Below are positions 44,105-54,109 of a stretch of 64,000 nucleotides of DNA, piece after piece (the stretch's first letter is position 1; each line of letters begins with the position of its first letter). This DNA comes from Peptococcaceae bacterium (GTDB lineage Bacteria; Bacillota; UBA994), in NCBI GenBank assembly GCA_018334055.1, contig JAGXSS010000109.1, positions 1 to 64,000 of the forward strand, read 5' to 3'. Position numbers and translations under genes: made by a program. The notes under the pieces were generated by a model. That model worked only from the letters and a program-made list of their open reading frames with translations, was not told where the DNA came from and did not search any database.

Positions 44105-45916
44105 CTAGGCCAGTGCTAGGGGCGGCAAGGAGCCGGTGACTAGAAGCTCGGTCAGTTCTTCGCCCCTGAGCGTCTCTCGCTCGAGCAGGGTGTTGGCGAT
44201 GAGGTCGAGTTTGTCGCGGTTGTTCTTCAGGAGCTCCTCGGCCTGGTGGTAGCTCCTGTCGACGATGCGCCGCACTTCCCTGTCGATAGAGTGCGCCACC
44301 GTCTCGCTAAAGTTACGGTGACGAGAGATATCGCGCCCGAGGAAGACTTGCTCCTCCTTCTCACCGTAGGTAACAGGCCCTAACTCCTCACTCATGCCAT
44401 ACTCCATAATCATGCGGCGGACGAGGCGAGTGGATTTATCTAGGTCGTCCTGCGCTCCGGTAGAAATCTCATTAAAGACAAGCTGCTCGGCCACCCGGCC
44501 GGAGAGTGCGTAGGTGACATTGTTGAGTATCTCGGTGCGCGTCATGACAAAGCGGTCTTCCGTAGGCAGAGATATCACATACCCGCCGGCCATGCCGCGG
44601 GGGATGATGCTGACGAGGTGCACAGGGTCGGCGTCTTGCGTCAGGTAGCGGCTCAAAGCATGCCCCGCCTCATGGTAGGCGAAGACTTTCTTCTCTTTGG
44701 CCGAAATAATCCGCGACTTCTTCTTCGGCCCCGCCACCACCCGATTGATAGCTTCCTCTAGGTCAAGCATGGAAATCGTCTGGCGATCTTGCCGAGCCGC
44801 GAGCAAGGCACTTTCGTTGACCAAGTTTTCGAGGTCGGCAGCCGTAAACCCAGGGGTGAGCCCGGCCACGGTTGTAAGTTTTACCTCGGCTGCCAAGGGC
44901 TTGTTACGCACATGCACCCCCAGGATAGCTTCGCGCTCTTTAACATCAGGTCTACCGACGGTGATTTGGCGGTCAAAGCGACCCGGACGCAGCAGTGCGG
45001 GGTCTAGGATATCAGGGCGGTTAGTGGCCGCCATAATTATCACGCCCTCGTTCCCTTCAAAACCGTCCATTTCCACCAACAGTTGATTGAGGGTCTGCTC
45101 TCTTTCGTCATGTCCGCCACCAAGGCCGGCGCCGCGCTGGCGACCCACCGCATCTATTTCGTCAATAAAGACAATGGCGGGTGCATTTTTCTTAGCTTGG
45201 TCAAACATGTCGCGCACGCGGGAGGCCCCCACGCCCACAAACATTTCTACGAAGTCCGAGCCGGAAATACTGAAGAAGGGCACGCCGGCTTCGCCTGCCA
45301 CCGCCCTCGCTAACCAAGTCTTGCCGGTTCCGGGCGGGCCGTAGAGCATGACGCCCTTGGGGATGCGCGCGCCGATGGCGCTGAATTTCTGGGGGGTCTT
45401 TAAGAACTGCACTACCTCATCGAGTTCTTCTTTAACTTCATCGTAGCCCGCGACATCCTTGAAGGTGATGCGGCGGCGAGCATCTGTCTGCATCTTGGCG
45501 CGTGATTTGCCAAAGCTCATGACCTTGTTGCCGCCCGATTGCGATTGTTGCATGAAGAAGTACCAAATTCCGGCAAACAAGGCAAACATCAGCCCATAAG
45601 AAACGAGGGTCGTCCACCAGGGAGGGGTGGGCGGGTCGCGGTAAACATACTGCGTCTTGGCCCGCAGCAAGGGAATCAGTTCGGCGTCACCCGGGGGAAC
45701 AGTAATACGATAGGCAGTAGTGTCTTTAAGCTCGCCGGTAATGACATTGCCCACTTGATTGGCGGTCCGCACCTGTTCATTAACCACAAGATCAAAAAAC
45801 TCATTGTAGCTAATTTCACGCGGTGCCTGGGTGCGGGCACCCAAAAACTGAATCAAAGAAAGGGCAATCATGATGATTAGCAAGTAGAAGCTGGCAGTAC
45901 GCAAATTTTTATTCAA
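44105..45916 (-). CDS. ftsH: ATP-dependent zinc metalloprotease FtsH
   Basis: [35 protein letters not shown] start at 45916 after AGGAGG (track start 46045). Confidence 0.97.
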   Translation of the reverse strand: MNKNLRTASFYLLIIMIALSLIQFLGARTQAPREISYNEFFDLVVNEQVRTANQVGNVITGELKDTTAYRITVPPGDAELIPLLRAKTQYVYRDPPTPPWWTTLVSYGLMFALFAGIWYFFMQQSQSGGNKVMSFGKSRAKMQTDARRRITFKDVAGYDEVKEELDEVVQFLKTPQKFSAIGARIPKGVMLYGPPGTGKTWLARAVAGEAGVPFFSISGSDFVEMFVGVGASRVRDMFDQAKKNAPAIVFIDEIDAVGRQRGAGLGGGHDEREQTLNQLLVEMDGFEGNEGVIIMAATNRPDILDPALLRPGRFDRQITVGRPDVKEREAILGVHVRNKPLAAEVKLTTVAGLTPGFTAADLENLVNESALLAARQDRQTISMLDLEEAINRVVAGPKKKSRIISAKEKKVFAYHEAGHALSRYLTQDADPVHLVSIIPRGMAGGYVISLPTEDRFVMTRTEILNNVTYALSGRVAEQLVFNEISTGAQDDLDKSTRLVRRMIMEYGMSEELGPVTYGEKEEQVFLGRDISRHRNFSETVAHSIDREVRRIVDRSYHQAEELLKNNRDKLDLIANTLLERETLRGEELTELLVTGSLPPLALA

Positions 45917-45998
45917 GATTGTAAAGTCCTCCTCTCCCAGCACACTAGCTATTTTACCATAAGCGAATATGCGGAGCAAAATTATGCAGCATGGATTA

Positions 45999-46538
45999 CT
46001 ACAGTTGTACGCAAATATCTGGCAAGTTGCGGTAGTATTGGTCAAAATCTAGGCCGTAGCCCACCACAAAAAGATCGTCAATGGTGAACCCGAGATAATC
46101 TGGCTGTATGTCCACCCTCCGTCTGCTGGGCTTATCGAGGAGAGTACAGGAGACAAGACTCGCCGGCTTGCGCGTGCGGAGGTTTTCGAGCAAGTAGTTT
46201 AAGGTGAGGCCGGTGTCGACAATGTCCTCGACGATCAAGACATGCCGCCCTTCCACCGACTCCTCTAGGTCCTTCAGGAAGCGCACCACCCCAGAGGTGG
46301 ACGTTGCCGAGCCATAACTAGAGACGGAAATGAAATCAAGTACGGTCTGGGTAGTGAGATGGCGGCACAAATCAGCGGCGAAAAGTGCTGCGCCCCGGAG
46401 CACAACGACCAGCAGGAGCTCCTTCCCTGCGTAATCGGCACTGATTTGTCTGCCCATGGCGGCCACTCTCGCGGCAATTTCCTCACGAGGAATAAGCACT
46501 CGCAACGACAATGGTTCTTCCATATCAATTCCCTCCAC
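45999..46538 (-). CDS. hpt: Hypoxanthine phosphoribosyltransferase
   Basis: [30 protein letters not shown]. Confidence 0.96.
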   Translation of the reverse strand: MEGIDMEEPLSLRVLIPREEIAARVAAMGRQISADYAGKELLLVVVLRGAALFAADLCRHLTTQTVLDFISVSSYGSATSTSGVVRFLKDLEESVEGRHVLIVEDIVDTGLTLNYLLENLRTRKPASLVSCTLLDKPSRRRVDIQPDYLGFTIDDLFVVGYGLDFDQYYRNLPDICVQL

Positions 46539-47991
46539 GTTTATATGTCAATCTTAGGATGGGGCCTTCCGGCATGGCACGATACCTATGCGCCACGCGG
46601 AGCCCAGGTACCCAAGCCACTTGGCCCATAACCTCAATTATGGGCCAATTCGCGCGCCAAGGCAATGGTATCCCGGCCTCACTCATGGCCTGCTTGACCT
46701 TCTTGTGCCCTAAAGCCCCCAGAGGTATATACGCATCATGTGGCCTGCGGTTTCGCACGGTGATAATATTACTTGTCCAGGATAAATAAGCTTCATAGCA
46801 AGTACGCGCGGCAAAATCTGGAGGCCAAGCATCCACCAAGACCGCCGTCACCGTCCCTCCGCAAGGCAGATGCTCCTCACCGGGCACCGGCAAGGTCAGG
46901 CAGTAGGGCACGCCCTCTTCCGCGTGCGAATGGTAGAAGACAATGTGCTCGCGGGTGCGCAGGGCACACATCATAGCAGGGAGGACGACCCTTCGCCCGG
47001 GCTGCTTACCAATCAAATCCTCTACCGCCGCCAGGTGCACAGCCTCCAAGCTATGGTCTTCCTCCCCGGCAATCTGACGGTAAGCCGCCATCAAGAGACG
47101 CCTGGACAGCGCTTGGTGCAATTTGCGCAAGTGTGTTAGCTTTACGCCCACTCCGAGACCGAGGGGCTCTACTGCCTCCGCCAATTCCAGTAGCACCCGG
47201 CCTTCGAGGTAGTCCATATCAATCGCCACTTGCCTAGCTAGGCGATCTAGTGCCACCGGTGCTTCGTGGTTTATTTTGCAGAGCTCGGGCATAACAACAT
47301 GGCGCAAGAAGTTGCGACTATACTCGGTGCCTAAGTTGCTGGAGTCCGTTCGGTACTGCTGGCCGCGCGCGGCCAGATACTCCAAAACCTCTTTTTGAGA
47401 AACGGCGAGGAAGGGACGAATGATGGATATTCCAAAGAGGCCATGGTCATGAGGGCTCATGCCCCTAAGTCCCCTCATTCCCGTTCCGCGGATCAGACGT
47501 AGCAACACCGTCTCCGCTTGGTCATCTTGATGATGGGCTAAGGCCAATTTGTGGAGCGCATGCTTCTCCATTACCCCCTTAAAGAAACGAAACCTCTCTT
47601 CTCTGGCCACCACCTGCGGCGAAGCATTCCTGCCCATAAGCAATGTCGGCACCGAAGTATAGCCACACTCACAAGCTATGCCGAGCCTCGCCGAGAGCTC
47701 TTTGACAAAGCGACTGTCCTCTGCCGCCTCCTCCCCCCGAAAACCATGATTTAAATGGGCGACAACAAGCGCAAACGAGTGCCGCTCGGCAAGTTCATGG
47801 AGGACCAAAAGCAGGGCCACAGAGTCCGCCCCTCCCGATACACCGACCAAGAGGCGGTCTCCCTGCCCTGCTAAACGATTACTTTGCACATATTGCTCGA
47901 CTCGCGCCAACATTGCGGCATCCCCCGTATCATTGACCTGTTCCCTACATTGTAACATATAAAGGCCGGGGCACAACGCCACCGCAGTCAC
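46525..47991 (-). CDS. tilS: tRNA(Ile)-lysidine synthase
   Basis: VGVSGGADSVALLLVLHELAE, LAHHQDDQAETVLLRLIRGTGMRGLRGM. Confidence 0.96.
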   Translation of the reverse strand: MTAVALCPGLYMLQCREQVNDTGDAAMLARVEQYVQSNRLAGQGDRLLVGVSGGADSVALLLVLHELAERHSFALVVAHLNHGFRGEEAAEDSRFVKELSARLGIACECGYTSVPTLLMGRNASPQVVAREERFRFFKGVMEKHALHKLALAHHQDDQAETVLLRLIRGTGMRGLRGMSPHDHGLFGISIIRPFLAVSQKEVLEYLAARGQQYRTDSSNLGTEYSRNFLRHVVMPELCKINHEAPVALDRLARQVAIDMDYLEGRVLLELAEAVEPLGLGVGVKLTHLRKLHQALSRRLLMAAYRQIAGEEDHSLEAVHLAAVEDLIGKQPGRRVVLPAMMCALRTREHIVFYHSHAEEGVPYCLTLPVPGEEHLPCGGTVTAVLVDAWPPDFAARTCYEAYLSWTSNIITVRNRRPHDAYIPLGALGHKKVKQAMSEAGIPLPWRANWPIIEVMGQVAWVPGLRVAHRYRAMPEGPILRLTYKRGGN

Positions 47992-48078
47992 TCAGCTAAA
48001 ATCTAACTAAAGGACAAACGGCTCCCTCACAAGAAATATTGTTGCTGCTAACTTAGAGATAAGACCTTATTGGCTAAT

Positions 48079-48798
48079 TCAAGAATTTTTGCGTGCGAGA
48101 GATGTCCTCTTTAACGCAATTAGATAGCCCAAAGCCACAATGGGATGGGTGTACAGCATGCGGGGGCCTGCGTAACGCATAACGTCGATCATTTGTTGTC
48201 GCCTGCTTAGTTTGTAACAGGGGTTAGGGCACTTGCTACACGCTGGCTTCTCTGGATAGTGCCTGCAGAGCTCAAGGCGCAAGCGGGCATACTCCAATAA
48301 CTCTTGGCAAGCGGTGCAAAGAGGCTGGGTGGGTTTGTGCTTGTCTCTGCAATAGAGGCTAAGCATTAACTCGATGGCCTGCCTGTCGCGCTCTTTTTGT
48401 CCCACTGCGGCAGGGTTCTCGTCTTTCTGGGATAGAGTCTTAAGCTTCAAGATGTGTATGGTTACGCCACTCGCAATTAACACGAGCAGCAATCTGACAT
48501 AAAGCAAACTGACGACGAAAAAGACGGAAAGGGAGATGCTGGTCCAAAGCAGCACGAGGGCTATGGCCTTAGTTTTTAGCGGTACACCGCGCTTCTCTAG
48601 GTAGCTTTTGATATAGATGCTAAGTGCGGGATGGTTCATCAGCCAAGCGTAAAACCGGTCTGAGCTCCGCGCAAAGCACCATGCACTGAGCAAGAGAAAC
48701 GGCGTTGTTGGCAGCAAGGGCAGGAATATGCCTGCTATGCCGAGTCCAACGGAAAGTATGCCAACTGCGACCAGCAAAACTTTTCTCAGGGACATCAT
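48079..48798 (-). CDS. DUF454 (YbaN-like) membrane domain fused to YgbA-like (nitrous-oxide-stimulated promoter family) Cys-rich domain
   Basis: N-terminal GLGIAGIFLPLLPTTPFLLLSAWCFARSSDRFYAWL; C-terminal MLSLYCRDKHKPTQPLCTACQELLEYARLRLELCRHYPEKPACSKCPNPCY. Confidence 0.8.
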   Translation of the reverse strand: MMSLRKVLLVAVGILSVGLGIAGIFLPLLPTTPFLLLSAWCFARSSDRFYAWLMNHPALSIYIKSYLEKRGVPLKTKAIALVLLWTSISLSVFFVVSLLYVRLLLVLIASGVTIHILKLKTLSQKDENPAAVGQKERDRQAIELMLSLYCRDKHKPTQPLCTACQELLEYARLRLELCRHYPEKPACSKCPNPCYKLSRRQQMIDVMRYAGPRMLYTHPIVALGYLIALKRTSLARKNS

Positions 48799-48838
48799 TA
48801 CTCACCTCTAAGCTACCCGACATGCGGGAACAGTAACG

Positions 48839-49561
48839 CTAGCCGCCGACTGGTGACTTTTTGGCGGTAAGCACTGCCGTCAGCTTCGCGGCCTGCTCCT
48901 GGATGTAGGACTGGTCTCTCTCTCCCCGCGGGCGATCAAAGTCCATACTGGCCATTATTTTGCCGGGCTTACCTTCCAGGACTATAGCTCGGTCAGCCAA
49001 TAGCACTGCGTCTTGCGGCTCGTGAGTAACATAAATCATAGCGCAGGGGTGCCACGCTAGGAGTTCGAGCAGCATCTGTTGTAATGACAGTTTAAGCCCT
49101 ATGTCTAGTCCGGTAAAAGGCTCATCGAGCAAAGCTAGGTCCGGGTCAAGCACAAAGGCTCGCGCTATGGCCACCCTTTGCCGCATCCCCCCGCTCAGGT
49201 GCGCGGGATAATAGTGCTCAAAGCCTTGCAGCCCCAGCCGCTTGAGGATGGCCCCTGCTCTGCCTACCTGTTCGTCGCGTGTGAGCCCCCGGCCTTGCAA
49301 TACCAGTGTGACGTTCCCGAGCGCAGTCCGCCACGGCAACAGCCGCGGTTCTTGGAAAATAAAGCCGATACGTTGCCTGTCGGAGCGAACTTGACCAGCG
49401 TCGGGTTTTACTGTGCCGGCAGCCATTCTCAAAACCGTCGTCTTGCCGATACCTGATGGTCCTAAGATAGCTAAGATTTGCTTTTCCTCTACCTTAAGGG
49501 ATACAGAGTCTAAAATAGTGCGCTTGCCAAACGACTTAGTAACCCCGTTAAACTCTATCAC
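48839..49561 (-). CDS. ABC transporter ATP-binding protein (NitT/TauT type)
   Basis: GPSGIGKTTVLRMAAG, HLSGGMRQRVAIARAF; GTG start at 49561 after GAGGAGG. Confidence 0.93.
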   Translation of the reverse strand: MIEFNGVTKSFGKRTILDSVSLKVEEKQILAILGPSGIGKTTVLRMAAGTVKPDAGQVRSDRQRIGFIFQEPRLLPWRTALGNVTLVLQGRGLTRDEQVGRAGAILKRLGLQGFEHYYPAHLSGGMRQRVAIARAFVLDPDLALLDEPFTGLDIGLKLSLQQMLLELLAWHPCAMIYVTHEPQDAVLLADRAIVLEGKPGKIMASMDFDRPRGERDQSYIQEQAAKLTAVLTAKKSPVGG

Positions 49562-49565
49562 GCGC

Positions 49566-50342
49566 CTACCTCCTCGCTTGCCATGCCAACACATGGCTTT
49601 TGACCAAGTAAAGCATAACTCCCTCAATCAAGAGCACGGTCGCGGCCATCACCAGCATCCAAGCGAAGATTTCTGCCGTCGCCATATGTACCCGCGCTTG
49701 GCTTAAGGCCTGCCCAATCCCTCTGTCTACGCCCACAATAACTTCCGCCATGATCAGGAGCCGCACGGTTAGCCCTGCTGCAAGCAGGATACTAGGCAAC
49801 AAAGAATACAACGTTGCCGGTACATATGCGGCTAACAACTGCGTGGCCTTCGGCACGCGAAAAACCCGCAGCATTTCTAGTAAGCCCCGGTCTACGGATC
49901 TGACGGCGGTAACGGCACCGCCATAGAGCAAAGGAAACCCTAAGGCTACCGCTGCCGCCACTACCTGACGCTCACCGCCGCCAAACACAAATATTACGAA
50001 TAGAGCTAATGCCACCGGGGGGACAGCGACCAAAATGCTGACCGCGGGCTTAAACAGATCCTCTACCCATGGATAAAAGCCAGCTAGCAGCCCAAACGCT
50101 AGGCCCGCCATGATTTGCAGCCCTAGGGCGAGCAGGACTCTCCCGAGCGTCCGAGAGAAAGCGGCTACGGCAGGGGGCGAGGTAAACAAGCGGACGGCAG
50201 ACTCTAGCGTCTCAGCAGGCGTGGCTACAAGCAGCGGGCCGTAGACTCGAGCCATCATCTGCCACGCCAACGTGAAAGCGACTGTGCCTGTTATCATCCA
50301 AACAAGCGGCATGGCCTTTTTTGCCTTCAACCAGTTATTCAT
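49566..50342 (-). CDS. ABC transporter permease (NitT/TauT type)
   Basis: BPD_transp_1-like multi-TM protein; start likely 50342. Confidence 0.88.
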   Translation of the reverse strand: MNNWLKAKKAMPLVWMITGTVAFTLAWQMMARVYGPLLVATPAETLESAVRLFTSPPAVAAFSRTLGRVLLALGLQIMAGLAFGLLAGFYPWVEDLFKPAVSILVAVPPVALALFVIFVFGGGERQVVAAAVALGFPLLYGGAVTAVRSVDRGLLEMLRVFRVPKATQLLAAYVPATLYSLLPSILLAAGLTVRLLIMAEVIVGVDRGIGQALSQARVHMATAEIFAWMLVMAATVLLIEGVMLYLVKSHVLAWQARR

Positions 50343-51120
50343 GCACCACACCTGCATCACTGCTCACAGTGCGCCATCTCTGCAAGTACCGCGCCACAGG
50401 ACTGACAAGCACAAATTCTAAGACCCCTGCTACTACGAGGCAGACTGCCACCCAAGCGAAAAGTCGCGCTGCGTCTAAGTTGAAACGTGTCATAGCCATG
50501 GCGAACCCAATGCCATCGTTGCTGCCCAGAAGTTCGGCCATGACGGTCTTACGGAAAGCCGTACCTGCGGCGAAGGCAAAGCCCGTTAAAATAGCGGTTG
50601 CGAGTGCCGGCAGATATATGCTCCACCACAGGGTCCACCTTGAAAGCCGATAGACAGCTGCCATCTCTAGTAGATCTGCGTCTATTAACTCCATTCCTTC
50701 TACAACGCTGACATACATAATGGGCATTGTAAAGAGGGCAGTGATAAAGATAGCCATGGAAGAGCCTACGCCGAACCATACCATGGCCAACATAACCACT
50801 ACAACAGCCGGGGAACTAAGCAAGATTCCGATCAGGGGCTTAAGCAAATAGTAAACCGGTTTACAGAAACCGGCGGCGGCGCCGGTAAAAAACCCGAGTG
50901 CCGCGCCAATGGTCAGCCCCGTCAAAGACCGGTGCAGGGAAATTGCCAATTGCTGCCCCAGCTCACTGGTCTCTGCGAGAAGTAGTAGGCTCTCGCCGAC
51001 AGCGCGGAGCCTAGGCAAAGCGCCGGTCATCCTAACTGCCACAAGCTCCCACGCTATCAGAATGCATGCTACACCGAGTATATAAAAAGGCTTAATCCGG
51101 CTGCCAGTAGAAGCGTTCAT
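50335..51120 (-). CDS. ABC transporter permease (NitT/TauT type)
   Basis: Multi-TM, ILGVACILIAWELVAVRMTGALP...; start moved to MNASTG at 51120. Confidence 0.88.
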   Translation of the reverse strand: MNASTGSRIKPFYILGVACILIAWELVAVRMTGALPRLRAVGESLLLLAETSELGQQLAISLHRSLTGLTIGAALGFFTGAAAGFCKPVYYLLKPLIGILLSSPAVVVVMLAMVWFGVGSSMAIFITALFTMPIMYVSVVEGMELIDADLLEMAAVYRLSRWTLWWSIYLPALATAILTGFAFAAGTAFRKTVMAELLGSNDGIGFAMAMTRFNLDAARLFAWVAVCLVVAGVLEFVLVSPVARYLQRWRTVSSDAGVVHE

Positions 51121-52444
51121 CCGGTAATCTCCCGCCAATAATGTCTGGGTTCATCTGCTGCAAGGTGAGGAAATAATGCTCTAGCTCTGCCCGGACTTCT
51201 CGCGCCGGCACAACTCTAAACTCAGAAAACTGCAGAGCACTGGCGGCAGCCGGGGCCTGCACGCCTTCTATGCCGCGTGCGACCAAAGCGCTCATGTCAT
51301 TTGGGTTAGCGGTAGTCCACAGCGCGGCTTGTGTGTACGCATCGCTAAACGCTTGAATTAAGTCGTTACGGTCTACTACGGCAGGCAGTGCCACGATGCC
51401 CGCTTGCGGAATGCGCTCCGGAGTTCCCGTCACTTCGCCCCAAATTTTGCGTAACGTGATCAGACGCGCTAAACGTCTCCCTTGTTGTTGCGCGCTCATT
51501 ACGGCTGAAGTGGCGGCAGGCTCCGACAGGACTGCTAATTCAGCCCGACCCGTCGCTAGCAGCCCAGCCGCCTCCATAGGTGACGGAACATAATCTATCT
51601 GCAGGTCGCGAGCAAGGTCTAGCCCTTTGCCTGCCGCTAGGAAACGAAATACTAGATCGGGAGTATCGCCACGCGATGGGATAACGATGCGTCGACCCCT
51701 AAGATCTTCCATCGACCGCACGGGGATGCCTTCGACGCCAACTACGTAGAGGTTACCCCAGACGGCCACGTTGACTAGCCTCAGGTTAACTCCTCGATTG
51801 TAGAGGTTAGCCGCTACATAAGTCGGCAAAGCAGCAAAGTGCATATCACCCGTTATTGCTTGCGCTCGCAGCATGTCGACAGTGCGCGCGATATGCACCT
51901 GAGCTTCCCTCGCGATCGGGCTGGCAGCTTGTTCGTCACGCAGGCGGAAAAATGGGAACGTAAGCGGAGCTATTGGGCCGAGCATGTTTAGTCGCTCTAG
52001 CCTGCTCATAATGGAAACACGCATGCGGCTCTCATCCCAAGTAACACCATACTGCAGCGTTTCGCTGATAAAACGCAACGGTACCAGCGTCCGCCCGTTA
52101 GCAATAAAGGCTGGTGCGTCCAGCTCGACAGCCCGACCGTTGCGGCGTGCAGTTAGCGCCCCGATGGTAAGCGATACCGTAGCTTCGCCTATAGTTATGG
52201 ATACAGTGCGCGCATCTTCATCCCAGCCTACGACTGCTCCCATCGCCTCGACAATCGCACGCACCGGCACCATCACCCGTCCTCTGACTATCTGCGGATT
52301 AACGTCAAAGGTAATCGGTCGATTGTCTACGCGCACATTAACAGCGCGGCTCGCAGCTACATTCACTTGGCCGCCCATTACACCCAGCATCATCACCGCC
52401 ATAAGTAGAGCGCACGCCTTGACCAACCACTTGTTCTTCATCAT
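51092..52444 (-). CDS. Exported Cu-amine-oxidase N-terminal (stalk) domain fused to NMT1/TauA-like solute-binding domain
   Basis: Signal peptide; VRVDNRPITFDVNPQIVRGRVMVPVRAIVEAMGAVVGWDEDARTVSI; then SBP-like MEDLRGRRIVIPSRGDTPDLVFRFLA. Confidence 0.85.
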   Translation of the reverse strand: MMKNKWLVKACALLMAVMMLGVMGGQVNVAASRAVNVRVDNRPITFDVNPQIVRGRVMVPVRAIVEAMGAVVGWDEDARTVSITIGEATVSLTIGALTARRNGRAVELDAPAFIANGRTLVPLRFISETLQYGVTWDESRMRVSIMSRLERLNMLGPIAPLTFPFFRLRDEQAASPIAREAQVHIARTVDMLRAQAITGDMHFAALPTYVAANLYNRGVNLRLVNVAVWGNLYVVGVEGIPVRSMEDLRGRRIVIPSRGDTPDLVFRFLAAGKGLDLARDLQIDYVPSPMEAAGLLATGRAELAVLSEPAATSAVMSAQQQGRRLARLITLRKIWGEVTGTPERIPQAGIVALPAVVDRNDLIQAFSDAYTQAALWTTANPNDMSALVARGIEGVQAPAAASALQFSEFRVVPAREVRAELEHYFLTLQQMNPDIIGGRLPDERFYWQPD

Positions 52445-53325
52445 TAAACGTCTCCTTTCATTTTTAAAAACCAGTCCCACCCCTTCCAAAACAAACGACA
52501 ATTGTTTGTCTCGGCTTCAGGCAACATGGGGACTTCCGCAGAAACAGGAATGTACCCGTTTCTTAAGAAAAACTCTTGCAGGGGGGCAGACCGCAAAAAG
52601 TGGCCCACATCTAGTAACGCCTCGTCTGTTCCCACGCGCCAGAGCATGATGTTGGGCAGACCAAATGCCCCTTCGCTTGGCCAGACCATCGCTAAGTTTT
52701 TGTGCCGAGAAAAGCGGGCGAACGACACTTTGTTGACCCCCACGGGGTATTGCCCCTCGTCCACGGCATTTTTTACGTCGACCGGGGACCCTCGAAATAC
52801 GATGTGTTTCAAGAAATCGGCATAGCGATCCGGAAACAAGTCCTGCATCAGAGCCAGGAGCGCCCTGCTGGCAGGGAGATGCCGCTCGGGAAACAGTATC
52901 TGTCCGCGCCACTTCTCGTCTAGCAAATCTTCCCATTTTTGCGGCGCATTGTTTGCGGGAACGAGTTTTTGGTTATAGATTATAAGCAACGGAATCAAAA
53001 AAATCGGGTGAAAATAGCCCTGCGGGTCCTCAAATCCCCTCGCTGATAATTCCTCGCGCAATGGGAATTGCCCCGCACATGGACGCAACCACTCTCGCCG
53101 CTCGTGCTTGGTAAGTGCAGCTAAATCACTGCCGTAGGTGATCACCATATCGTCTATCTCGTCTATGGCTAAGGGCAACTGTCCGTCTTCGCGCTGATGG
53201 CAAGTTAAGGCCTTTACCCGAACTGTCGTGTGGTGTTTTTGGCCTATCTCACCTACAGCGGTCCTAAGCATATCGGCGAGAGAAAGATTGATGTTTAGTG
53301 GACTATGCAGAAACACGCTGGGCAT
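52444..53325 (-). CDS. Extracellular-type solute-binding protein without recognisable signal peptide
   Basis: KLVPANNAPQKWEDLLDEKWRGQILFPERHLPASRALLALMQ is iron/spermidine-type SBP-like; N-terminus MPSVFLHSPLNINLSLADML is not a signal peptide. Confidence 0.75.
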   Translation of the reverse strand: MPSVFLHSPLNINLSLADMLRTAVGEIGQKHHTTVRVKALTCHQREDGQLPLAIDEIDDMVITYGSDLAALTKHERREWLRPCAGQFPLREELSARGFEDPQGYFHPIFLIPLLIIYNQKLVPANNAPQKWEDLLDEKWRGQILFPERHLPASRALLALMQDLFPDRYADFLKHIVFRGSPVDVKNAVDEGQYPVGVNKVSFARFSRHKNLAMVWPSEGAFGLPNIMLWRVGTDEALLDVGHFLRSAPLQEFFLRNGYIPVSAEVPMLPEAETNNCRLFWKGWDWFLKMKGDV

Positions 53326-54109
53326 CCGGCCAGGTCACCTCCTTGATTGCTTCCGGTGTCAGTTCGCCCCCTAGGCGGATACGCTCCCGCAATTCGCATA
53401 ACACCGCGTCTATTTTCTGCAAGCGGCCAGCAAGAACCTTTTCACTGGGACTTGCAGTCAGCAACTTGGCCATCCCCCCATTTTGCATCACTATTCTTTT
53501 GTCAGCTAGCAGCGCTAGCAAGGGGTCATGGGTGACAACTAATACTACTTTCCCCCGCCCCGCCAGCAGGCGCAAGGCACTTAAGCGGTTGATGCCGGCA
53601 TTCTCAATCTCGTCGACCAACACAATCGGGGCGTTACTTAAAAGCGCGACGTCGGCAACCATCAGGGCGCGCGACTGACCTCCACTTAACGCCGTCAGGC
53701 TGTCATCCATCATTAAAGGCTCGCCAGTTAGCTGATTAGCACAATCAACCACCGCTTTTGCGACCTCGAGAGCATTTTCAATGTGACGGCTTTCCGCATG
53801 TAAGAGCAAGAAGTCCCGTACTGACATATCGATGACAAAATTCATGTTCTGGGATATCTCGGCGACCAGTCTGCGTAAGCTAGTTTCTACCGCGAACTCT
53901 GCCGGCACCTGGTCGTTGATCTGAATCTGCCGCCGCGAAGGGGTATCCCCATCGGCCCAGTACTCGATGTCCGAAATCAGCTGACTTTTCCCGGAACCAG
54001 TGGGCCCGACTACGGCCACAATCTCGCCAGGGTAGATCTCTACCATGCGCAGGGTTTCCCTCACGCCGCTCTTAGTGATGCCGCCTAAGACAGCTATTTT
54101 CCTAATCAT
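53303..54109 (-). CDS. ABC-type ATPase
   Basis: Walker A VGPTGSGKSQLI, LSGGQSRALMVADVALLSNAPIVLVDEIEN; ATG at 54109 after GGGAGGTC. Confidence 0.88.
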   Translation of the reverse strand: MIRKIAVLGGITKSGVRETLRMVEIYPGEIVAVVGPTGSGKSQLISDIEYWADGDTPSRRQIQINDQVPAEFAVETSLRRLVAEISQNMNFVIDMSVRDFLLLHAESRHIENALEVAKAVVDCANQLTGEPLMMDDSLTALSGGQSRALMVADVALLSNAPIVLVDEIENAGINRLSALRLLAGRGKVVLVVTHDPLLALLADKRIVMQNGGMAKLLTASPSEKVLAGRLQKIDAVLCELRERIRLGGELTPEAIKEVTWPDAQRVSA

